Part shown: positions 1-12,075 of the stretch, piece after piece
How positions within the stretch are numbered: position 1 is the stretch's first letter
How the letters are laid out: each line of letters begins with the position of its first letter
Origin: Bidens hawaiensis
Lineage: Eukaryota; Streptophyta; Magnoliopsida; Asterales; Asteraceae
Assembly (NCBI GenBank): GCA_021521415.1
Contig: JAIQDT010001130.1
Location: forward strand, 372,001 to 436,000
Direction of reading: 5' to 3'
DNA length: 64,000 bases
Position numbers and translations under genes: made by a program
Notes under the pieces: generated by a model
Told to the model about the DNA's origin: nothing
Seen by the model: only the letters and a program-made list of their open reading frames with translations
Database searches by the model: none

Positions 1-480
1 TGTTTGTGTGATTTTTTGTAGTTTGTCCATATTGTTTATACCTAGTTTTGAGCCATGCGTTCTTGGTGTCGTTGACAATCGAGATATAGTGGAAAGAATT
101 AGGGATAATAGTATTGATTGATTGTTGAGTAACAACCTCGCATTCTAGGAATCCGAGTACTTAGTTCTTGATTAATCACGAACAATTGCATGTGCAAAAA
201 ACTGAGATATTACGGTTTATCCATTGAACGTTGACAAAAGTGTTGAGTAATAATCCGAACCCCAAGAGGAATACTTGTTTAATCAATCATTTACAACCTT
301 CGTTTAGTTTATTTTAGTCGACAAAATTAAATCAAAACCAACTTGGAAATTACTTTGTGTCATTTACATTTATATTAGTTTAATTTCTAAGCTACTTGGT
401 TAACACATATTCCACAAAACTCTTTGTGTTCAATACCCACTTACTGCTATCTGTTTAGTTGTATTTGGTTTATCTTTGAG
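1..480. other. unassigned AT-rich sequence
   Basis: No coding region, terminal repeat or tandem array is recognisable here. It borders the truncated C-terminal end of the CACTA transposase remnant, so it may be the flank or a decayed interior of that element, but nothing in the sequence decides this. Confidence 0.4.
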
Positions 481-2043
481 TGAGTCTTTGACCTCATGTC
501 AAGCACGTAGGTGGCAGATAAAACGAGTCCTCACTCTCAATAGGTTGAAGTTCTTTTCGAATTATCATATCTTGCAAGTCTTTACGCACCTTAATTCCAT
601 CTTTATCTTTCCCCGGAATGTTTAACAACAGACCCAACAAACTATCGTATACGTTTTCTTCAATATGCATCGCATGTAATAAATGCTTTACCTTCAAAAA
701 TCTCCGGTAAGGTAAATCCCAAAAAATTGACCTCTTCTTCCAAGGGCCATCCACCTTCTTGATACATGGCCCTTTTCCCAACACGGTTTTTATTTTTGCA
801 ACTGTTGAAAACGGATAAAATTCTTTCCTAACCTCCTAGTGCTCGGTCTTTCCGTTAAACTCCTTGGTTTGTGTCCAAAAATGGTGTTTTTTAGGCAGAA
901 ATTTTCGATGTCCCATGTACACCATTTTTTTGCAATTATTTAACCATATCGAATCCGTTTTCTCTTCACATATAGAACAAGTTTTTCTACCTTATGTAGT
1001 ATACCCTGAGAGACTACCATACGCTAGAAAATTATTAAGTGTGCAAAAGATCATGACTTTCAAGTTAAAGTCCTCCCGTTTATAAGCATCATAAACATTC
1101 ACACCTACACTCCATAGTGTTTTCATGTCATCAATAAGAGGTTGCAAATAAATGCCAATGTCATTACCAGGTTGTTTTGTTTGGACCCTGAATTAACAAC
1201 GACATCATTATGTATTTTCTTTTCATGCATAACCAAGGAGGAAGATTGTACATGCATAGCCGAACCAGCTAAGTACTATGACAACTACTTATGTTCCCTA
1301 AAGGATTGACACCATCTGAACTTAGACCAAATTGTATGTTCCTAATCTCTTTACTAAAGTAGTTATACTTGTAATCAATATTTCTCCATTGACGTGAGTC
1401 GGCCAAATGTCTTAACTTTCCCTCTTCTTTACACTCTTTGGAATGCCAACGCATTGATTTTGCTTCTTCATGGTTGGAAAATAAATGTCTCAGTCTCGGT
1501 ATTATGGGAAAATACCACAATAATTTAGCCGGTGGGCCATTTTTCCTTACATTGTCATCGTATTGATCATCATCGGTTTGATCACTCACTCGATTGTACC
1601 TTGATGCACCACATATGACACATTTATGAATATTTTCATACTCCTATCTAAACAACATACAATCATTACGACATGCGTGTATTCGTTCGACTTTCAATCC
1701 TATCGGACACGTCAATTTTTTAGCATGGTATATTGTTACAGGCAGGTCATTGTCATTCGGGAGCGCATCATGTAAACAAACTAATATACTTGTAAAGCTC
1801 TTATCGCTCCATCCGAAGCTTGCCTTTATGTTAAATAATTTAAGCATAGTACTAAGCTTAGAATATTTAACACACCCAGCATATCACAGCATATAATGGC
1901 TTCTCTGAATCAACAAAAACTTGCTTTAGTATTTCTTGGTATTTGTCACCAATAATATTATTATTGACACCAACATCATTTTCAATATTATTGAACATCT
2001 CATTTAAATTATCAGGAAATGTAAAATTGTTATCATCTCCACA

Positions 2044-2076
<33 letters not shown>

Positions 2077-2290
2077 TCATCATCATCATCATCTCTAATA
2101 TTTGTCGATGTTGGTCTTCGTTTTGAAATGATTCACCATGTCTGGACCAACAAGTGTAATTAAACATAAAACCCCTTGAAAACAAATGATACCGGACATC
2201 TTTTAATTTTAATTCATTGACATTTTTGCATTTCATAAAAGGACAAGTAATTTTTTCCTTTGAATGTTTTTCGATACTCTTCAGCAACCT
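480..2290 (-). pseudogene. CACTA (En/Spm) TNP2 transposase, decayed
   Basis: Degenerate coding blocks on the minus strand read as a plant CACTA transposase in the normal order. At about 2287-2110 lies the transposase-associated domain (CPFMKC, YHLFSRGF). At 1847-1644 comes the stretch with GWSDKSFTSIL and IHACRNDCMLF. At 1589-1269 is the start of the TNP2 core (LLWYFPIIPRLRHLF, GVNPLGNISSCHST). At about 1180-494 is the remainder (TLWSVGVNVYDAY, MHIEENVYDSLLGLLLNIPG, FYLPPTCLT). TNP2 family proteins cut and paste elements that begin CACTA and make 3-bp target duplications. Stop codons and frame changes separate the blocks, and the C-terminal third is missing, so it cannot be functional. The order of motifs is seen; the family call rests on known TNP2 motifs. 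Confidence 0.85.
2044..2093. repeat. ATG/CAT trinucleotide microsatellite
   Basis: About eleven ATG repeats run directly into about five CAT repeats, giving an imperfect palindrome. It lies inside the N-terminal part of the decayed TNP2 gene, where it would read as runs of Met and Ser, so it expanded after or during decay. Confidence 0.9.
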
Positions 2291-3156
2291 TAATCAAACT
2301 ATTCGTGACACGTATAAAGGCCAGATGAAAATGCCCAACTTCATACATTGAACGATAACGATCTTTCTCCAAATATTATGTGTTTAATCTATAAGAAAAT
2401 TGTAACATTTTATCAAATCTGTATCCTAAATGAATGGATAAAACAACATTTTGCTAATCATCAAATCTACAAGAGATTCTCTAACAAATGTACAAATTAA
2501 ATGGGTATATCTACCTGATGGCTGACTCAAAAAGAGTAACTCTAAGAAGTAAATGAGATTGCTTATTTAATCAATCTAGATATTAATGGTGCGGGCTATG
2601 AATGAGATTCTTCAGAATAATTCTTGCTGTACAGTATGCGCGCCTAATGTGAAATAGGTTTTTTTTATCACTGTAAACCGTTTTAAAAGAGACAACTAAC
2701 CTGTTTAAATCAGTAAGTACACCAGTGAAAAACAAACCGTTGTTCTAAATGAATAACAAACTGAAAACCATGGTTAAAATCAAACACAACAATCTTATAA
2801 TAACGATTAATATGTAAAGAAACCGGTTAAGTCACTGCTGCTTATTGATTTTTTTAAATCAACATTGATTTTAGCCTAACAGATTGAGTAATGTACTACG
2901 TGTTTAAAGTTAAACAAACGTCAGGTGGTTTTGGAGTTAATATGATGTATATGGTTTTGATTTTGACCATGGAAATATTGGATAACATTTTTATTGCTAT
3001 TTTGGTTATGATTCAACTAACACATTCATTTGTTATTATTGCTAGCTAGTAGTTGACAAATGAACCATTACATTGCTTCAACAAACACAAACAAACATGC
3101 ACAAATAACACAAATATGACCATTACATTACAAACATTGGTAGTTAACAATTACAT

Positions 3157-3362
3157 TCCATAAACTAGTAGATAACCATTACAAGCATCGCATAAACTAG
3201 TAGATAACCATTAAATGAGCATTGCATAAGCTAGTAGATAAATAAGATAAAATATCTGCATCCCACCTCAATTAGGGTGGATTACGAAAATCTACATACC
3301 ACCTCAATTAGGGTGGATTACAAAGATCTGCATACCACCTCAATTATGGTAGATTACAAAGA
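3157..3362. repeat. two short tandem repeat arrays
   Basis: About three copies of a roughly 33-bp unit containing CATAAACTAGTAGATAACCA (3157-3245) are followed by three copies of a roughly 36-bp unit containing ACCACCTCAATTAGGGTGGA (3254-3362). They lie in the non-coding part of the CACTA-like region. Confidence 0.75.
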
Positions 3363-3497
3363 TTTGCATGCCTCCCAAATTTAGTCGGGTGACAAATCTT
3401 TGTATCTACTAATTTAACACAAAGATCTACTACCCATATAAGTGAGATGGCAAATCTTTGTATAAGAAAACATAAAATCATTTTTCTACAAATGATT

Positions 3498-3761
3498 TTA
3501 AGAAATCCATATTAAGATCAATTCAAGATTAGCCACTCCAGAATCAACAGAAAACAATGCTGAAATATCACGAAAATCAGATTCTGGAAGTTTGCTGAGT
3601 TCGTGAAATATTTCATCCCTCTTAGCTTTCCTTTCCAAAATCCGCTTCCTATTTAAGTCAAGAACATTAAGGGTGAAGTTATCTTTAAAAACTTACTCTC
3701 TTACTTTATCGATTATTTCTTTTTGGGAAACAGAGGACGAAGAAGAAGAGGAGGAAGACAT
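3498..3761 (-). pseudogene. small unknown ORF with one stop
   Basis: An 88-codon frame starts at an ATG, encodes a run of nine serines, has one in-frame TAA at codon 23, and then continues as a charged helical segment (NRKRILERKAKRDEIFHEL). A TATAAAAGG box lies about 55 bp upstream on the same strand. I do not recognise the family. It is head to head with the ORF at 4428, with CACTA-like repeats between, and may be a second product of the CACTA element. The stop suggests a dead copy. Confidence 0.35.
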
Positions 3762-4427
3762 TTTTTTTCTATTGAAAGAAAGGTTTGAAAAGTGTGAAAT
3801 TGATCTGGTTTGGTAGTATCCTTTTATAGAGCTAAATAGCATAATTATATTACAAATGCACTGCCTCAACTGCTTTTAACTAATTGACTTGAAAAATACA
3901 ACATTTTCAAAGAAGAATATGAACCGTCGAATTCATAATTACAATGGGTAACATAAAAACCAATGTACTTATGTTAAACTTTAAAACGGTTTACAAGAAA
4001 CCACTAAATTTAGTGAGTATTTTTAAAACTAGGTATAACGGTTTTTAAAAAAAAACCGGTGTATTTTTATACTTTAAATAGGAAATACAACGGTTAAATT
4101 AAAAAATGGTGTAAAATGTTGAACTTTTAAACACGGTTTACATGTAAGCGATAGAAAAAATAATGTTAATAACAACGTACTTCACACTCCCGATGTAAAA
4201 TACATTTTTTAATAGTTCTCGCTAATATAGTTAACCGTTAAAAGCATTAAGGCAATTATCTGTTAAGTTTTCAAATCAAAGATTTTTGTAATTAATTTTG
4301 GCAATTCAAAAGATTTACTATTAGTAGGCTTATCGATTGCCCGACATGAATTAAATACGCGTCTATTATTATATAAAATACATCTCAGACGTATCTAAGT
4401 ACCCACAAAACCATACTATTACCAAAA

Positions 4428-4726
4428 ATGGCTGATCAAAGTTCGGATGCAAAATTAAGAATATGATGAGGGATTACCTCATCACGGCTGTTGACGATGA
4501 TGCGAAGACGACAATAGCAATGCAAGCTCTTACAAAGTTTGCCGATGAGAACGCCCGTTCAAGCCTCGATGCATACAAGGAACAATTTGATAGGGCAATA
4601 GTGCAACTTAACAACACTGTTGACCTCCTAAATTTGGTTTACTACAGATCCAAAATCCAACAAGATGAGAAGATTAACAAGGCTATGGATGAAGTTAACA
4701 AGGTCGCCAAAAAGCCACAGTTATGA
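4428..4726 (+). pseudogene. small unknown ORF, probable frameshift
   Basis: An ATG at 4428 (MADQSSDAKLRI) hits a stop after 12 codons. The next frame carries 87 open codons from 4463 (MMRDYLITAVDDDAKTT) that look like a continuous helical protein ending in KKPQL. A one-base change in the A-rich stretch near 4450 would join them. A TATATAAAA box sits about 50 bp upstream of the first ATG. The product, about 100 residues of heptad-like helices, is not one I recognise. Its position between ACCGGT-rich clusters suggests it belongs to the same mobile element as the divergent ORF at 3761. Confidence 0.4.
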
Positions 4727-5310
4727 AGGTCAGTTTTCTGGATAAACTATGAAATGGGTATTTTTTTTGGGATTTTGTTGTTTTTTCTTCTATTTTCTAT
4801 GTTTAAATGCATATATTTAATTATATGAAATGAAAGATGCATATTGAGTATATTTAACCATTTAGTTTTATAATTTTTGCTACAGTGTATGAATAATTGA
4901 AACGGTTTATTTGTAAACATGAACGTTTCATTATGCTAAAATTGTTAACCTATTTAAAGTACTTGCCAAAAACCGGTGTTATAAACTTTTTGTTCATTTA
5001 TAACGCTTACAATTTCTATGTTACAACGAGTTTGGAAAATTCTTCATTTAAAACGGTTCGGCAGATTTTAGTTTAATGGTTGAACCCCTCACCATTTTAA
5101 ATACTTGTTAAAACCGGTATATAAACTTTTGTTTAATAAACAATGCTAGTATCCTTCTAATTTATAATGGGTTTGGAAAATTCTTCATTTTACAACGGTG
5201 TTTAACATGTTTTATAATGGTTGGAATTCACACCATTACAATTTTTATTTTTCACCTGTGTTTATAGACGATTATCTATTAGTGGTTCTAATGTTAAAGA
5301 AAATATGTAG

Positions 5311-5482
5311 ATGTTGATGTTCATCATCATGAAGATGGTGTTGTTGACTGTTCCGGTAATAGTGTCATTGGCAGAACGAAGTTTTTTAAAGTTGAAGCTG
5401 TTTAAGACCAATTTACGATCATCAATGTCCCAAGAAAGACTTAACGAATTGGAATTTACTTCTATTGAGAATGATGTTTTAG
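5311..5482 (+). pseudogene. hAT transposase C-terminal part, 5' piece
   Basis: The frame reads MLMFIIMKMVLLLTVPVIVS, then LAERSFLKLKLFKTNLRSSM and SQERLNELEFTSIENDVL. This matches the dimerisation region of plant hAT transposases of the zinc-finger MYM-like kind, whose typical form is SAERSFSKLKLIK followed by STMSQERL. It is cut at 5482 by a solo LTR. The frame resumes at 8320 once the LTR and one copy of the TTTAG duplication are removed. Only this 3' end of the gene is present. Confidence 0.8.
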
Positions 5483-6219
5483 TGTAACATCCACATTTTT
5501 TTAGATTTAGTTTAATTAGATAAAACGGGTTATTTTTATTACGTGTCGTGTTGCGATATTTAGTTAGTTAAATAATATGTAGAGAATGGATAAGGTTAAA
5601 AGGGATTAATGAACTTGAGAATGATTCGAGCCTAAAAGCCTTTGGGTTTTGCCTATTTAAACCTCTAAAAACCCTAAATTATCCTTATCCTTATCATTTC
5701 ACCATCATTCCACAATCATCACCATCACACGCCTATACACACACAAATCCATCTTTCTATTTCTTTCCAAGATCTAGTTCAATCTCACCAAAAGGTAAAC
5801 ATTATATTCATTATCAGTTAATTCTCTTTTGTTAAGATCTAATAATAACATGAATGAATGAGTTCTTGAAAGTTAGTAACGAAAACGAACCAAATCAAAC
5901 CAATTCTCATAGACCCGAGACGAACCAATAACCCCACTCTAACGAACCTTAATCGAACTCAAAAATAAGTTAAGACACCGAAGAGCAGCTATTAAGTCGG
6001 AACACGGTTTAAGCATTACAACATAACAAACAGCTATAATGATGAAACCCGATTAGGATTTGGTCAAGGAGGACTGATAAACGATTCAGGCCACCGGCTC
6101 GAGGAGGTAACATAAAACCACAGAGCCGGATTCCAATGGCTCGGACCAAAGAGCACGAAACGGACCCCAACTTGTTCCCTGTCCTGTGCGTTGATGAGCA
6201 TCCACAAACAGCTCGCGTT

Positions 6220-6530
6220 GCAGGTGGAATCAGGTCCCGTCGCGGCCCGTTTCCCCGTGCGACTCAGTTGAAACCCATATGCGACCCCGCATTGGAAAAC
6301 CAATCGCGCGATTCAGTTGGGTCCCTGAGCGAATCGTCTATGTGCGAATTGATTGAACCACCTCGTGCGACTTGTCGGCAAGATTCGAATCGCACGACCT
6401 CATGCGAATTGTTTGAATCGCATGACGTCATCCGTGCGATTAGGTGTGATGCGACTCAATCTGAAACTATTCGCGCGACTCGAGTGGAAACCCCATGCGA
6501 CTCCATTACTCTTCACTCAGACCCAGTCCA
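6220..6530 (+). repeat. GCGA(C/T)T-rich minisatellite in LTR
   Basis: Variants of TGCGACT and TGCGAAT recur at irregular spacing within the solo LTR and create an apparent open frame of 144 codons with no family resemblance. I treat that frame as a by-product of the repeat. Confidence 0.6.
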
Positions 6531-7667
6531 GCTCGTTACTCATCGTCATGGTGGTTGCCGGAAAACGTAGGGTGGCGGCGGTGGTGGCCGTGAGGTTAGA
6601 AAGAAGAAAAAGATAGCGATGGGTGGGGGGGTTGGATTTGTTATATAGTTAGGTTTTGAAGGGCATTTTGATAACTAACTAAAGTCTTTTAATAATATTA
6701 ATAATAATAATGCCTAATATTATTAAGATATAATGATAATGATAATAATAATTTATAATAACAATAATACATAATAATAAAACTATAATAACAATTCTAA
6801 TAATAATAATACATAGTAATAATAAAGAAGTTATATGGATGCAAGGCTTAAACGGGACCCGAGACCCGACTCGCTTAGAACCTGTAACCCACCCCCAACA
6901 AAAGAATACCATTGGAAGGAGAACCGAGCAACTAACTCGTTAAGAGAGAAAACTCATTAACGAGGGTTAACTTATAAAGTGTGTATATATATATATAAGA
7001 CAATAATAGATATGATTATGAGAACTTAAACCAAGCAAGAGTCAATATAAATCCGACACGAACCTGAACTCGCTTAAGGAAACGTTGACTTAGAAACGCA
7101 TTACGAATGTGAACTAATAATAATAAAATAAGTATAATAATAAATATAAATACGATAATAATAAAGGTCGTTACGAATGCAAACTAATAAAGACGGTTCA
7201 TTAATAAGATAAAGCCAAGTATATTAAATTAATATGAACGGTTAAAGAAGGTTACATGTCGGTTTAGTTAACTTAAACGTAACCCGGTTAACTTTAGAAA
7301 TGAATAACGAGCAAATATTGGGGATTAATATGTTGTAAGTTATAGACAGTTAGTCGGGCACAGTTGAAGAAAGACATTACTATTAATTCGGAGAGGAATC
7401 GTCTACAGGTGAGTTCTAGCCTCTTTCTCTATAACGTTTTTCGGGGCTGTGTGCATACTCCTATGTGATAGTTAATACACTTATCCTAAGTGATAAGTGT
7501 ATGATTATTTATTGAATGCTATTATTGAATGTTGTATGAATGTACGTATATAAATATAATTATTATATATGCAATTGGAAGATGTGTAGTATGCACATAT
7601 GATAGTAAATGTATGAAGTAAACGTATGGACGACTGATAGGACATGTAGGGTTGTATGGTTAAGAGA

Positions 7668-7830
7668 GACAAAGGGACCAGGCCCTAATAATATCTGAGA
7701 TTGAGATAGAAGGGACTAGACCCTAATAATATCTGAGATTAGAGGGACCAGACCCTACTAAAATCTGGGATAGAAGGGACCAGACCCTGGAAAATATTTA
7801 AGATTGAGGGACCAGACCCTAACAATATCC
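7668..7830 (+). repeat. 33-bp tandem repeat in solo LTR
   Basis: Five copies of GGGACCAGACCCT plus a spacer resembling AATAATATCTGAGAT, at about 7674, 7712, 7744, 7777 and 7809, with single-base differences. It lies inside the solo LTR. Confidence 0.85.
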
Positions 7831-8308
7831 GAGATAGTAGAAGTAGGATAGTTTACGGCATACCATAGAAAAGTAGGAAAGAAAGTGTGTACATACGTAT
7901 GTATGTACGTAAAGTATAAATGAATGAGTAATAGCAGGTAAAGTACGAAATACGTATCTCCGGACGCGTATAATTATGAACATGAAAGTATTGTATGTTA
8001 ATTGATTAACTATAACTCACTCAGCGTAGCTGACTTTTAGTATGCACCAGGTGAGTAGGATGAGACAGGTTGCATGAGGAAGACACGTGGCGAATAAAAG
8101 AAGACTGGCATCAAAGAAAAGAAGAGTCACGTGTTATTTATATTTAATGTTTAAGACTTATGTTATTCCCGTTTAAGACAAAGTATTTATGTTATGTATT
8201 AATGGTTGACTTTATTTCCGCGAAATGTTTTAATTAACTCTGATTTTCCGAATTATGTGAATGAGTAAATCCAAACAGCGTGAAAGTAGGGCACCCGGGC
8301 TCGGGGGC

Positions 8309-8850
8309 CTTACATTTAGATACCGTTGATTACAAAGAGTTAGTCAAGGGATTTACTTACAAAAATGCTAGAAGAGTATCACGATTCGTTTAAGTCTTTT
8401 AGTTAGATCATCTTGCTAAAAAAAACTTTTGTTTTGTTTTATTGTTATCAAATTTGTCTAAAATATATAAGAGTTTTTGAGTTTGTATTTTAAGGCCTTT
8501 TGTATTTCATGTCTCAGGCCCACTTTTGTTTTTGTATTCTCAAAGACGGTCTGTCTCTGCCGCTTCCTGAGCTTAATTCTTACATTTAGATACCGTTGAT
8601 TACAAAGAGTTAGTCAAGGGATTTACTTACAAAAATGCTAGAAGAGTATCACGATTCGTTTAAGTCTTTTAGTTAGATCATCTTGCTAAAAAAAACTTTT
8701 GTTTTGTTTTATTGTTATCAAATTTGTCTAAAATATATAAGAGTTTTTGAGTTTGTATTTTAAGGCCTTTCGTATTTCATGTCTCAGGCCCACTTTTGTT
8801 TTTGTATTCTCAAAGACGGCCTGTCTCTGCCGCCTCCTGAGCTTAATTCT
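8309..8850 (+). repeat. 270-bp tandem duplication
   Basis: Two adjacent 270-bp copies (8311-8580 and 8581-8850) differ at only about three bases. Each contains the last bases of the LTR, the TTTAG duplication, the hAT C-terminus and its 3' flank. Because copy 2 also begins with the LTR terminus (CTTACA) followed by TTTAG, the duplication happened after the LTR inserted. Confidence 0.9.
8320..8393 (+). pseudogene. hAT transposase C-terminus, 3' piece
   Basis: Immediately after the TTTAG duplication the sequence reads DTVDYKELVKGFTYKNARRV and then SRFV and a TAA stop. It continues the frame left at 5482 and matches the end of hAT dimerisation domains. A second copy is at 8590-8663 in the tandem duplication. 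Confidence 0.75.
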
Positions 8851-8854
8851 TACA

Positions 8855-9330
8855 TACTTTTTCTTTCTGAACAATTGCATCAAATCTATCATTCTCATAA
8901 ATCTCATCCGATCTCTCATTCTCAGCAGTTTCCTGAGCTACATTTTCATCTTCAACCTTTCGTTCATAATCTGTTTCCAGAAATCAAATATTCAAAACAC
9001 GCCATTCTTCCTTAGCATTCATGAGTATGCCAACCTGTACCAAGATGTCTTCCGGTAAGGTTTGGCATATGTACCATAATGCTGTGTACATCTTCCTTTC
9101 ATTCACAGCTACGCCTACTGTAGGTTTAGTAACGTTCCAAAAGCCATAATATTTCAAAATTCCCTTCGTCTTCGTTGACCATACTTTTGTAGTTTGATTT
9201 CGTCAATACTGGAAGTTCCCAATCACCAATGTGTCTTTCCTATCTTTACTTCTCTTTTGGTTTGCTCTTTCAGTTGGAATTGATTCCCAATCCCGAAACT
9301 AATCTCCAATAAATAACCAAATGCACAAAC
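8855..9330 (-). pseudogene. copia gag fragment, decayed
   Basis: On the minus strand, with frame changes, the sequence reads VWSTKTKGILKYYGFWNV, KPTVGVAVNERK, LWYICQTLPEDILVQVG and MNAKEEW. This is the N-terminal gag region of Ty1/copia elements (UBN2-type gag), which forms the particle shell. The matching primer-binding site and LTR of the same strand lie at 12775-13026, separated by a gypsy insertion. The 3' part of this copia is not present. Confidence 0.65.
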
Positions 9331-9518
9331 TTTTCTTTTCGCTCAAAATCTGCAAACTAATATGATAGGACGCATGGCCGAAGTTTAGTTAGGGCCCGGG
9401 ATGGCCTGCCCCCCCCCTTTTTTTGCGTAGTGGTGTAAGTTTACCTGTTTTCGTCTGAAAATTTTATACGTAGTGTAAATTTACTCGTTTTCGACTTAAA
9501 ATTTGAGCCCGGCCGTCC
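9331..9518. other. unassigned gap with C-run
   Basis: Holds a nine-base C run followed by T (about 9411) and two diverged copies of GTGTAARTTTACYTGTTTTCG (about 9434 and 9470). No family is recognised. It may be leader sequence of the copia fragment. Confidence 0.3.
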
Positions 9519-11054
9519 GCGTTTATGACAAACTGAAATTTTTCTTCTTACTCTTTCAGACTCTCGTCACGACTTGACTCAAATTTTCGGGACGAAAATT
9601 CTTTAACAAGGGAATGATGTGACAATCGTCAATTCCAGGTTAACTCCGTTAACTCAACTCCGTCAATTCAAACTTTAAGATCGTTGAATCTATAACGCAA
9701 ACTTCATTACATTTAAACTAGGGTTTAAATGACGCTTAACACTCACTACATGGGTAGTCTTTCGGGATTTGCACCGAAACGCAAACGAGTTGACGCAAAC
9801 GATTGATAAATAAACGATAAACGTAAAAACAATAATTATGTGATTATTATGTGTTAGGATTATGTGCTATGTGATAAAACTATGGTCATGTTAACTTATT
9901 GGGCAAGTATGATGGAATGTTCTAGAAAAACAACACTTGGAAAGAAGAGGGACTAGAGTGTAACTTGTATTATTATAAATACATCACTAATAAACAAACC
10001 CTAACTTATTATTAACCTACAACCCTAAATCGGCTCTCTCTCCCTCTCTTGATCCACGGCTGCCGTCCACCTTCATCACACACACACACATCAATCAAGA
10101 GATTAATCCAAGAACTAGGTGCTAGGAAGGTATACTTGATCATCTCTTACCTCCTTGTTGTGTAATTTTGATGTTTAATGGGTTGTATGTAAACCCTAAC
10201 TCAGCCGATTATATGTATGTATGTGATCAATATGATAGTTGTTAGTTGGATAATAGATTGATAACTAGATTGATGTTGTTGCATGATTGATTGTTGTTCT
10301 TGATTTGAATTAAAACACAAACCCTAATCTTGTATGTATGGTGTGATTTATATGCATGGATAGTAGTTATGGTGTCTAGAGGGTTATATGGATGCATGAT
10401 AGTTCATAGATTGTTATGATGTTGAGTTTTGATGTGAACAGATTCTGGACAGAATATATATACGATGTTTAACTGACTGTAACGAAGTGTAAACGTGAAA
10501 ATTGATTGAGATTGTGAGTACTGCAGTAAACTAGGTTGAGTCTAGTTTCTATAAAGTATAAATTCGTAATTTTTGGATAAGTGGAAGTATACTTTTATGA
10601 TTTTACAAAAACGTGATGCAAAGCTGAGCTGTTAGACCTGCTGTTAGGTTATGTTGTAAATGTTATATCTCATGAACCACGAGACCAATTGGGTTGGTTC
10701 CACTTCTGGAAGTTGACTCACTGAGTTAGGAACCAAACCCAAGTGGTCTTGCATTTATTGGATATTTCGTTTAACGGGAATTCCAAATAACATTCTGTTG
10801 CGCATGAATCTGACTGATATGAGTTTACTGTAGTGTTTTGATCATTATGAGAAATCTATATGGAATAAAAATAATATAAAATATGTTCTGGAAACCTAAG
10901 ACATGTATGTTTCAGTGGTGATTTTTGGTGAATTAATTGAGATGATATGATCGGTGAAATAGTACAATCTTTCAAGTAGAAATTCTGTCATAACGAAACT
11001 AGCTGCTGAGTTGTATAGGAATGCATGAAATATGATAGTTTTTATATAATTGTT

Positions 11055-11190
11055 GTATTTTGACCAAAATACCCTTGCGGGGAATAATTGCTAGTTGATT
11101 GCCATGAATTGACCAAATTGCCCTTATGGGGAATAATAGTTAGTTAGTCTTTGTTTGTTGACCAAAATGCCCTTACGGGAATAATTGCTT
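11055..11190 (+). repeat. three short tandem repeats in LTR
   Basis: Three diverged copies of a roughly 52-bp unit containing GACCAAAATRCCCTTRYGG and GGAATAATTG lie within the gypsy LTR. Confidence 0.75.
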
Positions 11191-11874
11191 GTAAGTATGT
11201 TATTAATACATGACACGAAAGTAATTGCTCACTCGTGTATCGTATCACAATTGTACTTGTTTAAATCACACACGGTTCACAAACGAAACACGAAACATGA
11301 TACGTGCATAGGTATTATGTGCCGAGTCTAGAGACTCGTTAAACGTTCCGATACTTAGAAAATCTCTTTGTTATTTTAGAACGCTAGAGAGTTTTCTACG
11401 ACGCGCATCACTCGGTGATCTAATTTGGAATATTCTTCGCAAACAGTGAGTTCACTTACCCCGCTCTTTGAACTGTTTTCAAACGTTTTTCACTTGGGGG
11501 AGATAACATACTCCGATAAACGCATTTTTGAGATAAACACATATTTAAGATTTTGTTATAAATTATATATATCACTTGTAGAGGCTAAGCGGCACGTAAC
11601 CCTTGAAGTCCCACGCATCGAACCGGTTAATATTTGGAATAGCGAGTCACTGTTGAGTAGTACTACTGGGTTTGACAAACCCCACCCGACGCTAAGCTCA
11701 ACTGGAGGTTGAGTGGGTGTAATTTTGGCTAACACTTACCATGGTCTGGGTTGACCTGGTGACGGGCACTTGATAAACAGTCAGCTTCGGTCTCGAACCA
11801 CTTAGCGATACTTGTTGTATAGATTAGCTACCTATCGATATATAATTTGACATAACACTATCTGGTAATGCAAA

Positions 11875-12075
11875 ACACTTAAACGCTGTAACGTGGTTAC
11901 ACACTCAAACGCCGTAACGGGGTTACGCAACACTTAAACGCTGTAACGTGGTTACACACTCAAACGCCGTAACGGGGTTACGCAACACTTAAACGCTGTA
12001 ACGTGGTTACACACTCAAACGTCGTAACGGGGTTACGCAACATTTAAACATCGTAACGAGGTTACGCAAAACGCT
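11875..12075 (+). repeat. 55-bp tandem repeat in LTR
   Basis: About 3.5 copies of a 55-bp unit starting AAACGCTGTAACGTGGTTAC at 11881, 11936 and 11991, with a diverged end copy. Each unit is itself two half repeats of the form AAACGNNGTAACGNGGTTAC. Confidence 0.9.

Larger units (their letters stand above)
2640..5284. repeat. ACCGGT/AACGG-rich subterminal-type repeats
   Basis: Short motifs such as AACGGTTT, AAACCGGT and their complements recur in three clusters: about 2660-2880, 3970-4230 and 4895-5240. Dispersed short motifs in both orientations are a known feature of CACTA subterminal regions, where the transposon DNA-binding protein docks. The last cluster ends at 5284 in TATTAGTG, the complement of a CACTA start. 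No matching left end or 3-bp duplication was found, so the element boundary is inference. Confidence 0.4.
5483..8314 (+). mobile_element. solo LTR (probable Ty3/gypsy), TSD TTTAG
   Basis: The unit begins TGTAACATCC and ends GGGGGCCTTACA, so it has the TG...CA ends of an LTR. It is flanked by a perfect 5-bp duplication TTTAG at 5478-5482 and 8315-8319. No internal retrotransposon sequence is present, so it is a solo LTR left by recombination between two LTRs. At 2,832 bp it is long, as in several gypsy lineages, and its lineage is inferred only from length and style. A TATTTAAA box near 5655 could be the promoter. The insertion splits the hAT transposase frame described on either side. Confidence 0.85.

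Noticed and set aside
864..1085. 73-codon plus-strand frame opposite TNP2
   Set aside because: The minus strand here reads as decayed TNP2 coding sequence, so this is a shadow.
6136..6570. 144-codon plus-strand frame and overlapping frame at 6353-6616
   Set aside because: They lie inside a solo LTR and arise from a GCGA(C/T)T minisatellite; no protein family resemblance.
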